Shown one piece after another: positions 1-6,107 of a stretch of 7,121 nt of DNA. Location: positions 1-7,121 of the forward strand of contig JAZQUM010000043.1 of the NCBI GenBank assembly GCA_045631305.1, read 5' to 3'. Below the pieces are notes generated by a model. The model worked only from the letters and a program-made list of their open reading frames with translations, made no database searches and had not been told where the DNA came from. Position 1 is the first letter of the stretch, and the number at the start of each line of letters is the position of its first letter. The position numbers and the translations under genes are program-made. Source of the stretch: JAZQUM01 sp045631305 (GTDB lineage: Bacteria; Bacillota; Clostridia; Oscillospirales; Oscillospiraceae).

Positions 1-1
1 C

Positions 2-1375
2 CTCTTCCCCAGCATGATATTCACAGCCTACCAGCTGATGTATGAATTACCGTCCATCAGCCTGTATGTGTATTTTGATATCACGATCTGGTCTATTCTT
101 GCTGCAGTTGCCTGCACAGCGGTTTCCACGCTGGGTGCCTGCCTGGCCACCCTTCGCTCTTCACCTGCTGCTTTGATGCGGCCCAAGACCCCCAAGGCGG
201 GCAAGCGCATTTTGCTGGAACGCATCACGCCCCTTTGGAAGCGGATGAAGTTCACCCATAAGGTGACGGCTCGCAACCTGCTGCGCTATAAAAAGCGTTT
301 CTTTATGACTATTGCCGGTATCGGTGGCTGCACGGCGCTGATCGTTGTGGGTTTTGGTGTTCGATCCAGTCTTCTTGTCACGGTGACCCGCCAGTACGAA
401 GATTTGCTGCACTATACGACGCAGCTGTCTCTGTCCGAATCCATTCTGGAAGAAGACCGCGCGGCAATGGAAGATTTTATTTCACACGATAGCCGCATCA
501 GTGATTTCACATCTATCCGCATGATCCCCGCAACCGCTATGACGGATGCCTATTCCATCACCGCTTACGCTGAAGTGATCGATCCTGCTGCTGCTCCGCG
601 GTTTATGAGTCTGATCGATTACGGCAGCGGCGAGGAGTTCAACCTTACAGATGAGGGGGCTTTCATCGATCTGAAGCTTTCCGAGCTTTTGGAAGTTGGC
701 ATCGGTGACACCATTTTCCTGGACGGTGACGAGCGAATGGAAGTGACGGTAGCTGGCATTTTTGAGCACTACATGGGTCATTTCGTTTACATGACGCCCG
801 CTTACTACGAAAGTGTTTCGGGCAATGAGACCGAAATCAATTCCTACATAATGACTCTGGCAGAAGATGCCGATTCTGACGCGCTGTATGAAGATATTCT
901 GACCCTTGAGGGCGTTGCAGCTATCACCGCCAATCAGGATACCCGCGAAACTTATGAGTCCAGCACCGCCAGCATCGACTTTGTCATCGGCATTGTGATT
1001 TTGGCAGCGGCCGCCCTTGCGGTGGTGGTGCTCTTTAACCTCTCCAATATCAACATCACCGAGCGCCAGCGCGAGCTTGCCACCATTAAGCTCCTTGGCT
1101 TCCAGGATGGAGAGGTCACGGCTTACCTCTACCGTGAAAATGTGGTTTTGACGCTGTTGGGTATTTTGTTCGGTATCATTCTGGGGCGCTATCTGCATGC
1201 CTATCTTGTGCTTTCCGTTGAGATCGACATGATGATGTTTGGCCGCACCACGGATCCCATGAGTTATCTCTATGCCGCTCTTCTCACCATGGCTTTTGCC
1301 TTGCTGGTGAACCTGATGGCACATTTCAAACTCAAAAAGATCAACATGGTGGAAAGCCTCAAATCCGCAGAATAA
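2..1375 (+). CDS. FtsX/MacB-type ABC transporter permease, C-terminal part (5' end outside window)
   Basis: This is the C-terminal portion of a large FtsX-family permease, the class that forms membrane subunits of ABC systems acting on lipids, peptides or cell-envelope substrates. The reading frame is open to the left edge, so the first ATG (position 14) is probably internal. Counting from that Met, a hydrophobic segment at about 22-47 would be the last helix of a first FtsX domain. A cytoplasmic basic linker with ARNLLRYKKR follows, then a helix at 97-117, an extracytoplasmic domain at about 120-320, and the C-terminal FtsX domain with helices near 323-344, 377-398 and 416-436. The stretch NINITERQRELATIKLLGF is the typical FtsX motif after the first helix of that domain. 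Two FtsX domains joined by a linker fit the roughly 800-1100-residue Clostridial permeases. Its ATPase is probably encoded upstream, outside the window. The substrate cannot be inferred. Confidence 0.9.
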   Translation, partial: LFPSMIFTAYQLMYELPSISLYVYFDITIWSILAAVACTAVSTLGACLATLRSSPAALMRPKTPKAGKRILLERITPLWKRMKFTHKVTARNLLRYKKRFFMTIAGIGGCTALIVVGFGVRSSLLVTVTRQYEDLLHYTTQLSLSESILEEDRAAMEDFISHDSRISDFTSIRMIPATAMTDAYSITAYAEVIDPAAAPRFMSLIDYGSGEEFNLTDEGAFIDLKLSELLEVGIGDTIFLDGDERMEVTVAGIFEHYMGHFVYMTPAYYESVSGNETEINSYIMTLAEDADSDALYEDILTLEGVAAITANQDTRETYESSTASIDFVIGIVILAAAALAVVVLFNLSNINITERQRELATIKLLGFQDGEVTAYLYRENVVLTLLGILFGIILGRYLHAYLVLSVEIDMMMFGRTTDPMSYLYAALLTMAFALLVNLMAHFKLKKINMVESLKSAE

Positions 1376-1378
1376 AAA

Positions 1379-1413
1379 GAAAACTCCCAAGCCTTTTGGC
1401 TTGGGAGTTTTTA
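1379..1413. terminator. Bidirectional intrinsic terminator between convergent genes
   Basis: A perfect 14-bp inverted repeat (arms 1380-1393 and 1398-1411, TTTT loop) lies between the + strand permease stop (1373-1375) and the - strand stop at 1415-1417. On the + strand the hairpin runs into TTTTTATTTA; on the - strand it runs into TTTTCTTTTTATT. Both directions therefore have a T-tract, and one hairpin can end both transcripts. Confidence 0.9.
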
Positions 1414-1414
1414 T

Positions 1415-2884
1415 TTACCAGCTTATTTCCAGCGGCTCAAAGTGCATGGGATAGACGGGATAGTTGTAATCGACATAATCATTGAGGTTGGAAAGAGAGG
1501 TGCGGTATTCGCCGCAGTAGAGAAGACCCGTTTCGTCATAGACCCTGGCAACGAAGTTGCAGGTGTCGGTCCCGTAATGGTTATCATCAAAGATCAAAGA
1601 AACGGAGAGGAGTTTTTCTCCGTTGTAAGCCATTACGGTGTCGCTTTCCATGTAGCTGGTGGGGTCGTGCTCCAACCCTGCATCCACCGTGAATTCGGCA
1701 TGGTAGTCGCCATTTTCATCACGGGTGAGAAGGGTCAGCGTTTCGCTGCCGTCGGCGGCATTGATGCAGCAGACCAGGAAATCTTCTTCTACATGCATGC
1801 CTACCCAGCCGTCTGTGGGCATGGTGGAGAGGGTAAAGCGCTGCAGCGTTTCCATGGTGTGGGCATCGATGGCGGTGAAGATATATTCTCCGTCTTCAAT
1901 GGTGCAGAGGATCAGGCGGCTGCCATCGCTGCTGGGGGCAAAATAGGCAATCTCCATATCCTGCCGCAGCGGATAGACCATCTCCAGCTCCTCGGCATAA
2001 ATGCCGGTGTGGGTCATAACGCCGGATTCATCGTAAGTGGGTTCGGTGTAGGGCAGGCGATAGATGCCGTAGCCGCCGGGAACTTCAGAAAAATCGATGG
2101 GCACACCGCGGGAAGAAAGACCGTGAATAATGAAGTAGCAGGTATCTTCCGTTACGGCATTGTGTACGTAACCGTTATACCAGTCTTCGCTGTTGACGTT
2201 GGCAAGGGGTGCAGGATTCATGCCGCTGCCGCTGCCCATGGAGTAAACCCTTCCCTCATCATCTTTACCTACGGAAATTTCAGCAAACTCGTTTTCCAAT
2301 ACCGGGATCTTGAAGAATTTCCAGATTGTATTTATCGTTTCCTGCTCGGCGGGCATCAGCCAGTCGGTATCGGCAGGGGAAGTGTAGCCAATGGGGTGGG
2401 GGAGATCTACGCCGATGCTCCAAAGATAATAATCCATGTAGTCTGCAAGGCGGAAAGTGTGGGACATTTCTGTGCCGTTGGGGGTGGCTTTGGCTGCTTC
2501 GTAGCTCATCTTTTCCCAGCCTGTAAGAGATGCCGCTGCCTCCTCGCTATAATTCATCTGATAATAGGAGTCGGGGTTGAGATAGACGCCGCCGAAAGTG
2601 CCGCTGCCCGTTTCGTATTCCCTGGTGGGCGTGTAGTAATATTCTGTGGTGGATGCAGTGGTGGTTTCGTCGCCGAATTCATAGGAAACATCCCAGAAAA
2701 GGCGGCGGTCGTACTGAGCGTGAAGCATCACTTCCGCCCCCTCCAGGGCAGAGATGTCCCCATAATACGGGTGCACGCTGACGGAAACATCATCACGGGT
2801 GGCATAGACAGCTTCTGAGAGATACACCGTGCCGCCCACGGAGAGAATGAGAAGCAGCGCAAGGAAGATCAAAGCTTTGCGCAT
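1415..2884 (-). CDS. Membrane-anchored or secreted protein of unknown function, last gene of the GntR-ABC operon
   Basis: I do not recognise this 489-residue protein. It starts MRKAL, followed by a hydrophobic helix at about 4-21, then a polar region. A possible signal peptidase I site follows AVYA (after residue 28), so it could be secreted or remain anchored. There is no lipobox Cys. The remainder is rich in Tyr, Asp, Glu, Ser and Thr with no further TM helix, as expected outside the membrane. From about residue 305 onward, alternating beta-like stretches (such as SRLILCTI, EYIFTAIDAHT, DFLVCCINA, LTLLTRDENG, NFVARVYDE) suggest propeller-like repeats; this is a weak structural guess. The start is well supported: AGGAGG at 2893-2898 lies 8 nt upstream, inside the last codons of the ATPase gene, whose stop is only 3 nt before the ATG. 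Tight coupling suggests it works with the transporter, perhaps as an extracytoplasmic sensor or substrate-binding partner. Confidence 0.85.
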   Translation of the reverse strand: MRKALIFLALLLILSVGGTVYLSEAVYATRDDVSVSVHPYYGDISALEGAEVMLHAQYDRRLFWDVSYEFGDETTTASTTEYYYTPTREYETGSGTFGGVYLNPDSYYQMNYSEEAAASLTGWEKMSYEAAKATPNGTEMSHTFRLADYMDYYLWSIGVDLPHPIGYTSPADTDWLMPAEQETINTIWKFFKIPVLENEFAEISVGKDDEGRVYSMGSGSGMNPAPLANVNSEDWYNGYVHNAVTEDTCYFIIHGLSSRGVPIDFSEVPGGYGIYRLPYTEPTYDESGVMTHTGIYAEELEMVYPLRQDMEIAYFAPSSDGSRLILCTIEDGEYIFTAIDAHTMETLQRFTLSTMPTDGWVGMHVEEDFLVCCINAADGSETLTLLTRDENGDYHAEFTVDAGLEHDPTSYMESDTVMAYNGEKLLSVSLIFDDNHYGTDTCNFVARVYDETGLLYCGEYRTSLSNLNDYVDYNYPVYPMHFEPLEISW

Positions 2885-2887
2885 GGA

Positions 2888-3622
2888 TCATTCCTCCTCT
2901 CCCGTAAGGTCGCTGAGGGCTTTGCTCACCCGATCAGGGCGGTAGCGGTAAGTCTCTTTGATGTAGGTCATAAGATCTTTGTCCTCGTCTTCCAGTTCGT
3001 CCATGGCTTTGTCAGCCACGATCTCGCCTTCGCGGATGAGGATAGCGCGGCCGATAAAGCCGGAAACTTCTTCAATGAGGTGGGTGGAAAGAATCACCGT
3101 TTCATGAGGTTCCAAAATGCCCAGAAGCACTTTGTAGAAATCCTCACGGTTAAAAATGTCGTTGCCTGCAAAAGGCTCATCCATGAAGATATAATCCGCA
3201 CCCTGAGAGAGGGAGAGGATCACTTCAAACTGATTTTTCTGTCCTGTAGAGAAGCTGTCCACGGCGCGGTGCATGGGAAGGGAGAAGAACTCCATGAGAG
3301 AAGAGAAGCGCTTGTGGGAAAACTTAGGGAAGTGCTCTGCGTAAAACTCTGCGTGAGCCTTGGGGGTAAGGTTGGGGAAATAGGAGTGCTCGGCGGTAGC
3401 AAAGGAGAGTCGGGCAATATTCTTTTTGGTAATGGGCTGGCCGTCCAGCGTGATGGAGCCCTTATGGGGAAGAAATCCCAGAATGCACTTCATCATGGTG
3501 GTTTTGCCTGCTCCGTTTTCACCGAAGAGCCCCACGATCTCGCCCTGAGGCAAAGAGAGATTTACATTGCGAAGGGCCACTTTTGTGCCGTAATTTTTAG
3601 AAACGTTTTTCAATTCGATCAT
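2888..3622 (-). CDS. ABC transporter ATP-binding protein, YtrB-like
   Basis: This 244-residue nucleotide-binding subunit would power the membrane proteins encoded just upstream. Visible motifs in order are: aromatic A-loop Tyr11, Walker A GENGAGKTT at 34-42, a signature-like FSTGQK at 124-129 in place of LSGGQ, Walker B YIFMDEP at 144-150 with catalytic Glu149, and H-loop His181 in STHLIEE. The Q-loop region (about 72-80) contains no Gln; a Glu (residue 78) is nearest. Similar departures occur in YtrB/BcrA-type ATPases paired with short GntR regulators. The ATG at 3622 is chosen because it overlaps the stop of the preceding gene as ATGA, with GGAG 9 nt upstream; an in-frame extension to 3667 would overlap that gene much more and adds residues not typical of the family. 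The 3' end carries the ribosome binding site of the next gene. The transported substrate is unknown. Confidence 0.93.
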   Translation of the reverse strand: MIELKNVSKNYGTKVALRNVNLSLPQGEIVGLFGENGAGKTTMMKCILGFLPHKGSITLDGQPITKKNIARLSFATAEHSYFPNLTPKAHAEFYAEHFPKFSHKRFSSLMEFFSLPMHRAVDSFSTGQKNQFEVILSLSQGADYIFMDEPFAGNDIFNREDFYKVLLGILEPHETVILSTHLIEEVSGFIGRAILIREGEIVADKAMDELEDEDKDLMTYIKETYRYRPDRVSKALSDLTGEEE

Positions 3623-4122
3623 ACTATCACACTCCATATCTTCTGCCACTGACCGGATCCGAGGCATCCGTCAGGGGTGACAAGCAAATAGATGGCAAAG
3701 TAGAAAAGAAAGGTGAGGACCATTACTGCGGCAATGATCAGCGCTGCCGCCACGGGCACCGTCCAGCAGCGGCGGTGCAGCTCAAAACGGTTGGGGAGAC
3801 GGTGCATGAGGTAAATGCTTTTGGAGCCTTGATAATGAAAGGCGTAATGGTAAAGGGCAAAAGCCAGCGCCAAAAGCATGGCGATGAAAAAGCCTAGAAA
3901 AGCATGCTCCACAAGGTCGATGAAATTCGGCATCATCATGCCATCGATCAGCACTTTTTTGCTGCCGCGATAAGTGTAGAGATCACCTTTGGCATTGGAG
4001 ATGCGTACCGCCAGCGGAACTGTCAATCCAATGGCGGCACCCAGCACACCGCCTAGCGCTTTTTGCTCCATTTTGGCGGGGAAGCCGCAGGGAAGATGGC
4101 GGGAGAGGTCAATATTCTTCAT
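3619..4122 (-). CDS. Small three-TM membrane protein, probable half-size ABC permease partner
   Basis: This 167-residue protein has hydrophobic segments at about 25-41, 72-96 and 121-148. The polar loop between the second and third holds GSKSIYLMHRLP (99-110). A closely similar stretch (SSKTRYTLRRL) occupies the same place, between TM2 and TM3, in the larger permease encoded immediately upstream, so the two are probably distant relatives that pair in the membrane. The loop is rich in basic residues, consistent with a cytoplasmic position where it could contact the ATPase. The gene overlaps the upstream permease by 14 nt and the downstream ATPase by 4 nt. AGGAGG lies 12 nt before the ATG, a rather long spacing, so translation may depend on coupling. 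It is shorter than usual ABC-2 type permeases, and I see no frameshift around it that would make it a fragment. Confidence 0.85.
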   Translation of the reverse strand: MKNIDLSRHLPCGFPAKMEQKALGGVLGAAIGLTVPLAVRISNAKGDLYTYRGSKKVLIDGMMMPNFIDLVEHAFLGFFIAMLLALAFALYHYAFHYQGSKSIYLMHRLPNRFELHRRCWTVPVAAALIIAAVMVLTFLFYFAIYLLVTPDGCLGSGQWQKIWSVIV

Positions 4123-4846
4123 AGAAATCCTGCACCTCCTCTTTGTTGCCCAATACTCTGGAAAGGGAAAAGCCTATGAAAACCACCAGGGCGATGAGCC
4201 CTAAAAAATCCATCATACCGGTATCGTTCAATGGACGACTCCAAAGAGCAACGATGGCAAGATAAGCGGGAATGACCTCGCCGAAGCGTTTGCCCTGTCG
4301 GTGTGCCATGGGATAGCGGGCAGCGGTGATGCCCAGCATCAGGCAGAAAAGTGCGTTTCGCACAAAGCCGAAGGCGTCTTCCATGGGCCAGCAGCCGCGG
4401 ATGAAAGCCGAGCGGAAAAAGAGCATAAATTCCGTCTGGCTGCCGCTTGGCTCTGTGGCAGTGTACCACGCTGCAAGGGCAAAGATCACCAGTACCTGAG
4501 AGAGCCAGTAGAAAAGGTAGGCAAGGGCGTTGTAAATGGCCTGCCAGGTGAAAATCTGATTTTCGGAGATGGAAAGTCTTCTTAAAGTGTATCTTGTTTT
4601 GGAGGAAGCTTCGCATCCTGTCAGGCACAAAAGCAAAGTTACGGTGGCAAGACCTGCGGCGAAAAGAAGGGAGAAAAGACCTGCGGCAAAGGTATCTTCA
4701 ATATGAGCGCCGCGGTTTAAAAGAATGCCGCTACAGGAGAGGTAAAAGCCAAGGGCCTGCAGCACTGCGGTAACAAGAGCGGCGAGAAACACGCGGTAAA
4801 TGCTGCTTCGCGCCATCAGCATAAAAACGGACAGATGTTTTTTCAT
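4109..4846 (-). CDS. ABC transporter permease, six TM segments (GntR-associated)
   Basis: This 245-residue integral membrane protein has about six hydrophobic segments, near 19-38, 53-77, 101-127, 161-177, 190-203 and 211-230. That fits an ABC-2-like permease domain. The loop between the second and third carries SSKTRYTLRRL (81-91), which matches a loop in the smaller downstream membrane protein. The ATG at 4846 is preferred because the Shine-Dalgarno-like GAGGTGAT (4851-4858) is correctly spaced for it. The ATG at 4852 is only 2 nt from GAGG, and the longer frame to 4942 would run deep into the repressor gene. The acidic tail NKEEVQDFYEEY overlaps the start of the next gene. It is the main membrane subunit of the system; the substrate is not evident. 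Confidence 0.88.
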   Translation of the reverse strand: MKKHLSVFMLMARSSIYRVFLAALVTAVLQALGFYLSCSGILLNRGAHIEDTFAAGLFSLLFAAGLATVTLLLCLTGCEASSKTRYTLRRLSISENQIFTWQAIYNALAYLFYWLSQVLVIFALAAWYTATEPSGSQTEFMLFFRSAFIRGCWPMEDAFGFVRNALFCLMLGITAARYPMAHRQGKRFGEVIPAYLAIVALWSRPLNDTGMMDFLGLIALVVFIGFSLSRVLGNKEEVQDFYEEY

Positions 4847-4850
4847 GGTC

Positions 4851-4859
4851 ATCACCTCA
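4851..4859 (-). promoter_or_regulatory. Ribosome binding site merged with the gntR stop codon
   Basis: On the - strand the sequence reads TGAGGTGATGACCATG. TGA is the stop codon of the GntR gene, and GAGGTGAT is an excellent match to the anti-Shine-Dalgarno sequence, giving 8 nt from GAGG to the ATG at 4846. Ribosomes finishing gntR are therefore placed on the initiation site of the permease gene, which suggests translational coupling. It also decides the permease start over the ATG at 4852. Confidence 0.75.
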
Positions 4860-5228
4860 GTCCCAATAAGTTTCGATGAGAGCCAATGCCTCGGTCTTGG
4901 TAAGGCCCATTTGTTTAAGGGCGGCCACGGTAGAGCGGGCATCGTTTTCCAGAAGTTCTTTTTTGATTTTTTCCACGGTTTCTTCCGTCAGCACCATGCA
5001 GCTTTTGGCACCGGTGTGCGAGGCGATCAGCCCTTCATCCTCCAAAAGACGGTAGGCTTTCTGCACCGTGTTGGGATTTACCCCCAAAAGGGCGCTGAGC
5101 ACACGGCGGGAAGGAAGCTCGTCGCCGTTTACAATGGTGCCGGCAATGATGCCGCGCTTGATGAATAAAAGGATCTGCAGATAAATGGGAGTGCCGTCCT
5201 CCATCAGGAAGGATTCAAATGTGATCAC
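4857..5228 (-). CDS. GntR-family transcriptional regulator, YtrA type
   Basis: This 123-residue protein has an N-terminal winged helix-turn-helix (about 12-79), with TPIYLQIL opening the domain, LPSRRVLSALLGVN as the turn-helix region and NPNTVQKAYRLLE (51-63) as the probable recognition helix. A short helical tail (82-121) with no large ligand-binding domain follows. This size and layout are typical of the YtrA subfamily, which represses ABC transporter operons. The start is inferred as GTG at 5228 because AAAGGAG (5239-5245) lies 10 nt upstream. The in-frame extension to 5342 would run through the promoter and is rejected; Met9 lacks a good ribosome binding site. It is first in the operon and is probably autorepressing through the inverted repeats at its promoter. 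The inducing signal is unknown; B. subtilis YtrA relatives respond to cell-wall antibiotics. Confidence 0.92.
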   Translation of the reverse strand: MITFESFLMEDGTPIYLQILLFIKRGIIAGTIVNGDELPSRRVLSALLGVNPNTVQKAYRLLEDEGLIASHTGAKSCMVLTEETVEKIKKELLENDARSTVAALKQMGLTKTEALALIETYWD

Positions 5229-5248
5229 GGTGACCACGCTCCTTTGCA

Positions 5249-5272
5249 ACTGTGTTAGTTGTATAATACACT
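5249..5272. promoter_or_regulatory. Second putative GntR operator, downstream of the start point
   Basis: This imperfect inverted repeat reads ACTGTGTTA (5249-5257) and TAATACACT (5264-5272), with 7 of 9 positions complementary across a 6-nt spacer. It has the same 24-bp overall geometry as the better repeat upstream: both can be written as A[CG]TGT[AG]-N12-[CT]ACA[GC]T. It falls just downstream of the predicted transcription start, where bound repressor would block elongation or initiation. Confidence 0.55.
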
Positions 5273-5276
5273 TTCT

Positions 5277-5302
5277 GACTGTATTATACGAGTGATACAG
5301 TC
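5277..5302. promoter_or_regulatory. Putative GntR operator overlapping the promoter
   Basis: A perfect 8-bp inverted repeat, GACTGTAT (5277-5284) and ATACAGTC (5295-5302), is separated by 10 nt. It covers the -10 box and most of the spacer, so a dimeric repressor bound here would exclude RNA polymerase. It lies directly upstream of a YtrA-type GntR gene, which makes autorepression the likely role. Confidence 0.75.
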
Positions 5303-5311
5303 GGGTGTCAA
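5283..5311 (-). promoter_or_regulatory. Consensus sigma-A promoter of the GntR-ABC operon
   Basis: On the - strand TTGACA (5311-5306) and TATAAT (5288-5283) are both perfect consensus hexamers with an ideal 17-nt spacer. Initiation is expected near the A at 5276, which leaves a leader of about 48 nt before the GTG start. So strong a promoter in front of a repressor gene implies tight repression. Confidence 0.9.
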
Positions 5312-5321
5312 TAAAAAGCAC

Positions 5322-5352
5322 AAAAAAATAAGACCTGCTCAAGGCAGGTCTT
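5322..5352 (-). terminator. Intrinsic terminator of tadA
   Basis: A 9-bp hairpin (arms 5330-5338 and 5344-5352, 5-nt loop) follows the tadA stop by 5 nt. On the - strand it is followed by ATTTTTTTG. It ends just before the -35 box of the next operon and so insulates the two transcription units. Confidence 0.9.
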
Positions 5353-5357
5353 GAAAT

Positions 5358-5798
5358 TTACCGCATTTTTTTAAAAAATTCGCTGAGGACGCTGCGGCAT
5401 TCTTCGCTCAGAATGCCGCCTACCAGCGCGGGGCGGTGGGGGAAATTCTCCATAAACAGGTTCAGAACACCGCCGCAGGCGCCCATGGCATCATCCCGCG
5501 CGCCGTAATACACTTTGGGGATGCGGGCGTTGATGATGGCGCCGGCGCACATGGGGCAAGGCTCCAGCGTCACATAGAGTTGGCAGTCTTCCAACCGCCA
5601 GGAACCAAGAGTGCGGTTGGCTTCCAGAATGGCTTCCATTTCCGCGTGGGAAAAAGTTGCCTGCTTTTCTTCGCGGCGGTTGCGGCCGCGGCCGATGATC
5701 TCGCCCTCCCGCACGATCACGCAGCCAACGGGCACTTCGCCCGCCTCAGCGGCCTCGCGGGCAAGGGAAAGGGCCTCGCGCATATATTTTTCATCCAT
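5358..5798 (-). CDS. tadA: tRNA-specific adenosine deaminase TadA
   Basis: TadA converts adenosine to inosine at position 34 (the wobble base) of tRNA-Arg(ACG) in the cytoplasm; it acts as a homodimer. The 146-residue product has the full zinc-dependent deaminase signature: HAE at 51-53 (zinc ligand His51, proton-shuttle Glu53) and PCPMCAG at 80-86 (zinc ligands Cys81 and Cys84). The later GACGGVLNLF stretch is also typical of TadA. The ATG at 5798 is chosen because AAAGGAGG (5808-5815) lies 9 nt upstream and MDEKYMREAL matches the usual N-terminus. A longer open frame to 6020 runs through the divergent yaaL-like gene and is not supported. It appears monocistronic. Confidence 0.96.
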   Translation of the reverse strand: MDEKYMREALSLAREAAEAGEVPVGCVIVREGEIIGRGRNRREEKQATFSHAEMEAILEANRTLGSWRLEDCQLYVTLEPCPMCAGAIINARIPKVYYGARDDAMGACGGVLNLFMENFPHRPALVGGILSEECRSVLSEFFKKMR

Positions 5799-5880
5799 AG
5801 TGGGGATCCTCCTTTGGTATAGGATCAGGAATATTTGTCCATACTTTCCCATATACATCCAACCAAGGAGGCTGACGCAT
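5799..5880. other. Divergent intergenic region between tadA and the yaaL-like gene
   Basis: These 82 bp must hold the start signals of both divergent genes. Strong ribosome binding sites are visible: AAAGGAGG for tadA (5808-5815, - strand) and AAGGAGG for the yaaL-like gene (5865-5871, + strand). I looked for TTGACA/TATAAT-type pairs on both strands and found only weak partial matches (for example TATACC at 5821-5816 on the - strand), so no promoter is assigned. Confidence 0.6.
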
Positions 5881-6102
5881 ATGCGGAAAAAATTACCTTC
5901 ACCTGCCGATATTCGGCGCAGCGAACTGGCGGAAGATATTGAAAACGTCAAAACCGAGCTTTGCTGCGCATACAACCGCTTTGACATGGCGGCCGATCCC
6001 AAGTTGACGGAGGCGGCCATCTATCACATTTTATCCCTGCGGGCAAAATATGACTATCTCATCCGCGAGATCAAGGCATTGGGGGTGAAGGCTATGGGGT
6101 AG
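5881..6102 (+). CDS. DUF2508 (YaaL-like) family protein
   Basis: This 73-residue, largely helical and charged cytoplasmic protein has the DUF2508/YaaL pattern: an early ELAEDIENVKTELCCAYNRFD stretch, the DPKLTEAAIYHI segment at 39-50 and an end in YDYLIREIKALG. Its length is usual for the family, whose function is unknown. AAGGAGG lies 9 nt before the ATG, fixing the start; a longer open frame to 5611 is antisense to tadA and is not used. The next gene begins 5 nt after its stop and encodes a BofA-family protein, the same pair order as yaaL-bofA in Bacillus subtilis. That neighbourhood supports the family call. Confidence 0.88.
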   Translation: MRKKLPSPADIRRSELAEDIENVKTELCCAYNRFDMAADPKLTEAAIYHILSLRAKYDYLIREIKALGVKAMG

Positions 6103-6107
6103 GGGAA

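Noticed and set aside
482..1390. - strand open frame of 302 codons opposite the FtsX-type permease
   Set aside because: It starts inside the terminator hairpin, is rich in His, Gly and Asn, and is opposite a clear FtsX domain.
1442..2818. Long + strand open frame (458 codons) opposite the 489-residue gene
   Set aside because: No ribosome binding site, composition rich in Gly, Val, Ile and His as in antisense shadows, and the - strand gene has a signal segment, a strong ribosome binding site and operon coupling.
3080..3652. + strand open frame of 190 codons opposite the ABC ATPase
   Set aside because: Antisense to an ATPase with all main motifs; no ribosome binding site or recognisable domain.
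5262..5287. TATAAT and TATTAT on the + strand as a divergent promoter
   Set aside because: No -35 box at suitable spacing, and transcripts would run straight into the tadA terminator region; the match is explained by the palindromic operator sequences.
5229..5342. N-terminal extension of the GntR regulator
   Set aside because: It would translate through the consensus promoter and operator; the GTG at 5228 has a good ribosome binding site and gives the usual family length.
5611..5880. Upstream extension of the yaaL-like gene across tadA
   Set aside because: The extension is antisense to conserved TadA sequence, and the ATG at 5881 has an ideal AAGGAGG site.
5799..5880. SRP RNA gene expected beside tadA by comparison with B. 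subtilis
   Set aside because: The region is only 82 bp and contains two ribosome binding sites but no recognisable SRP RNA helix or loop sequence.
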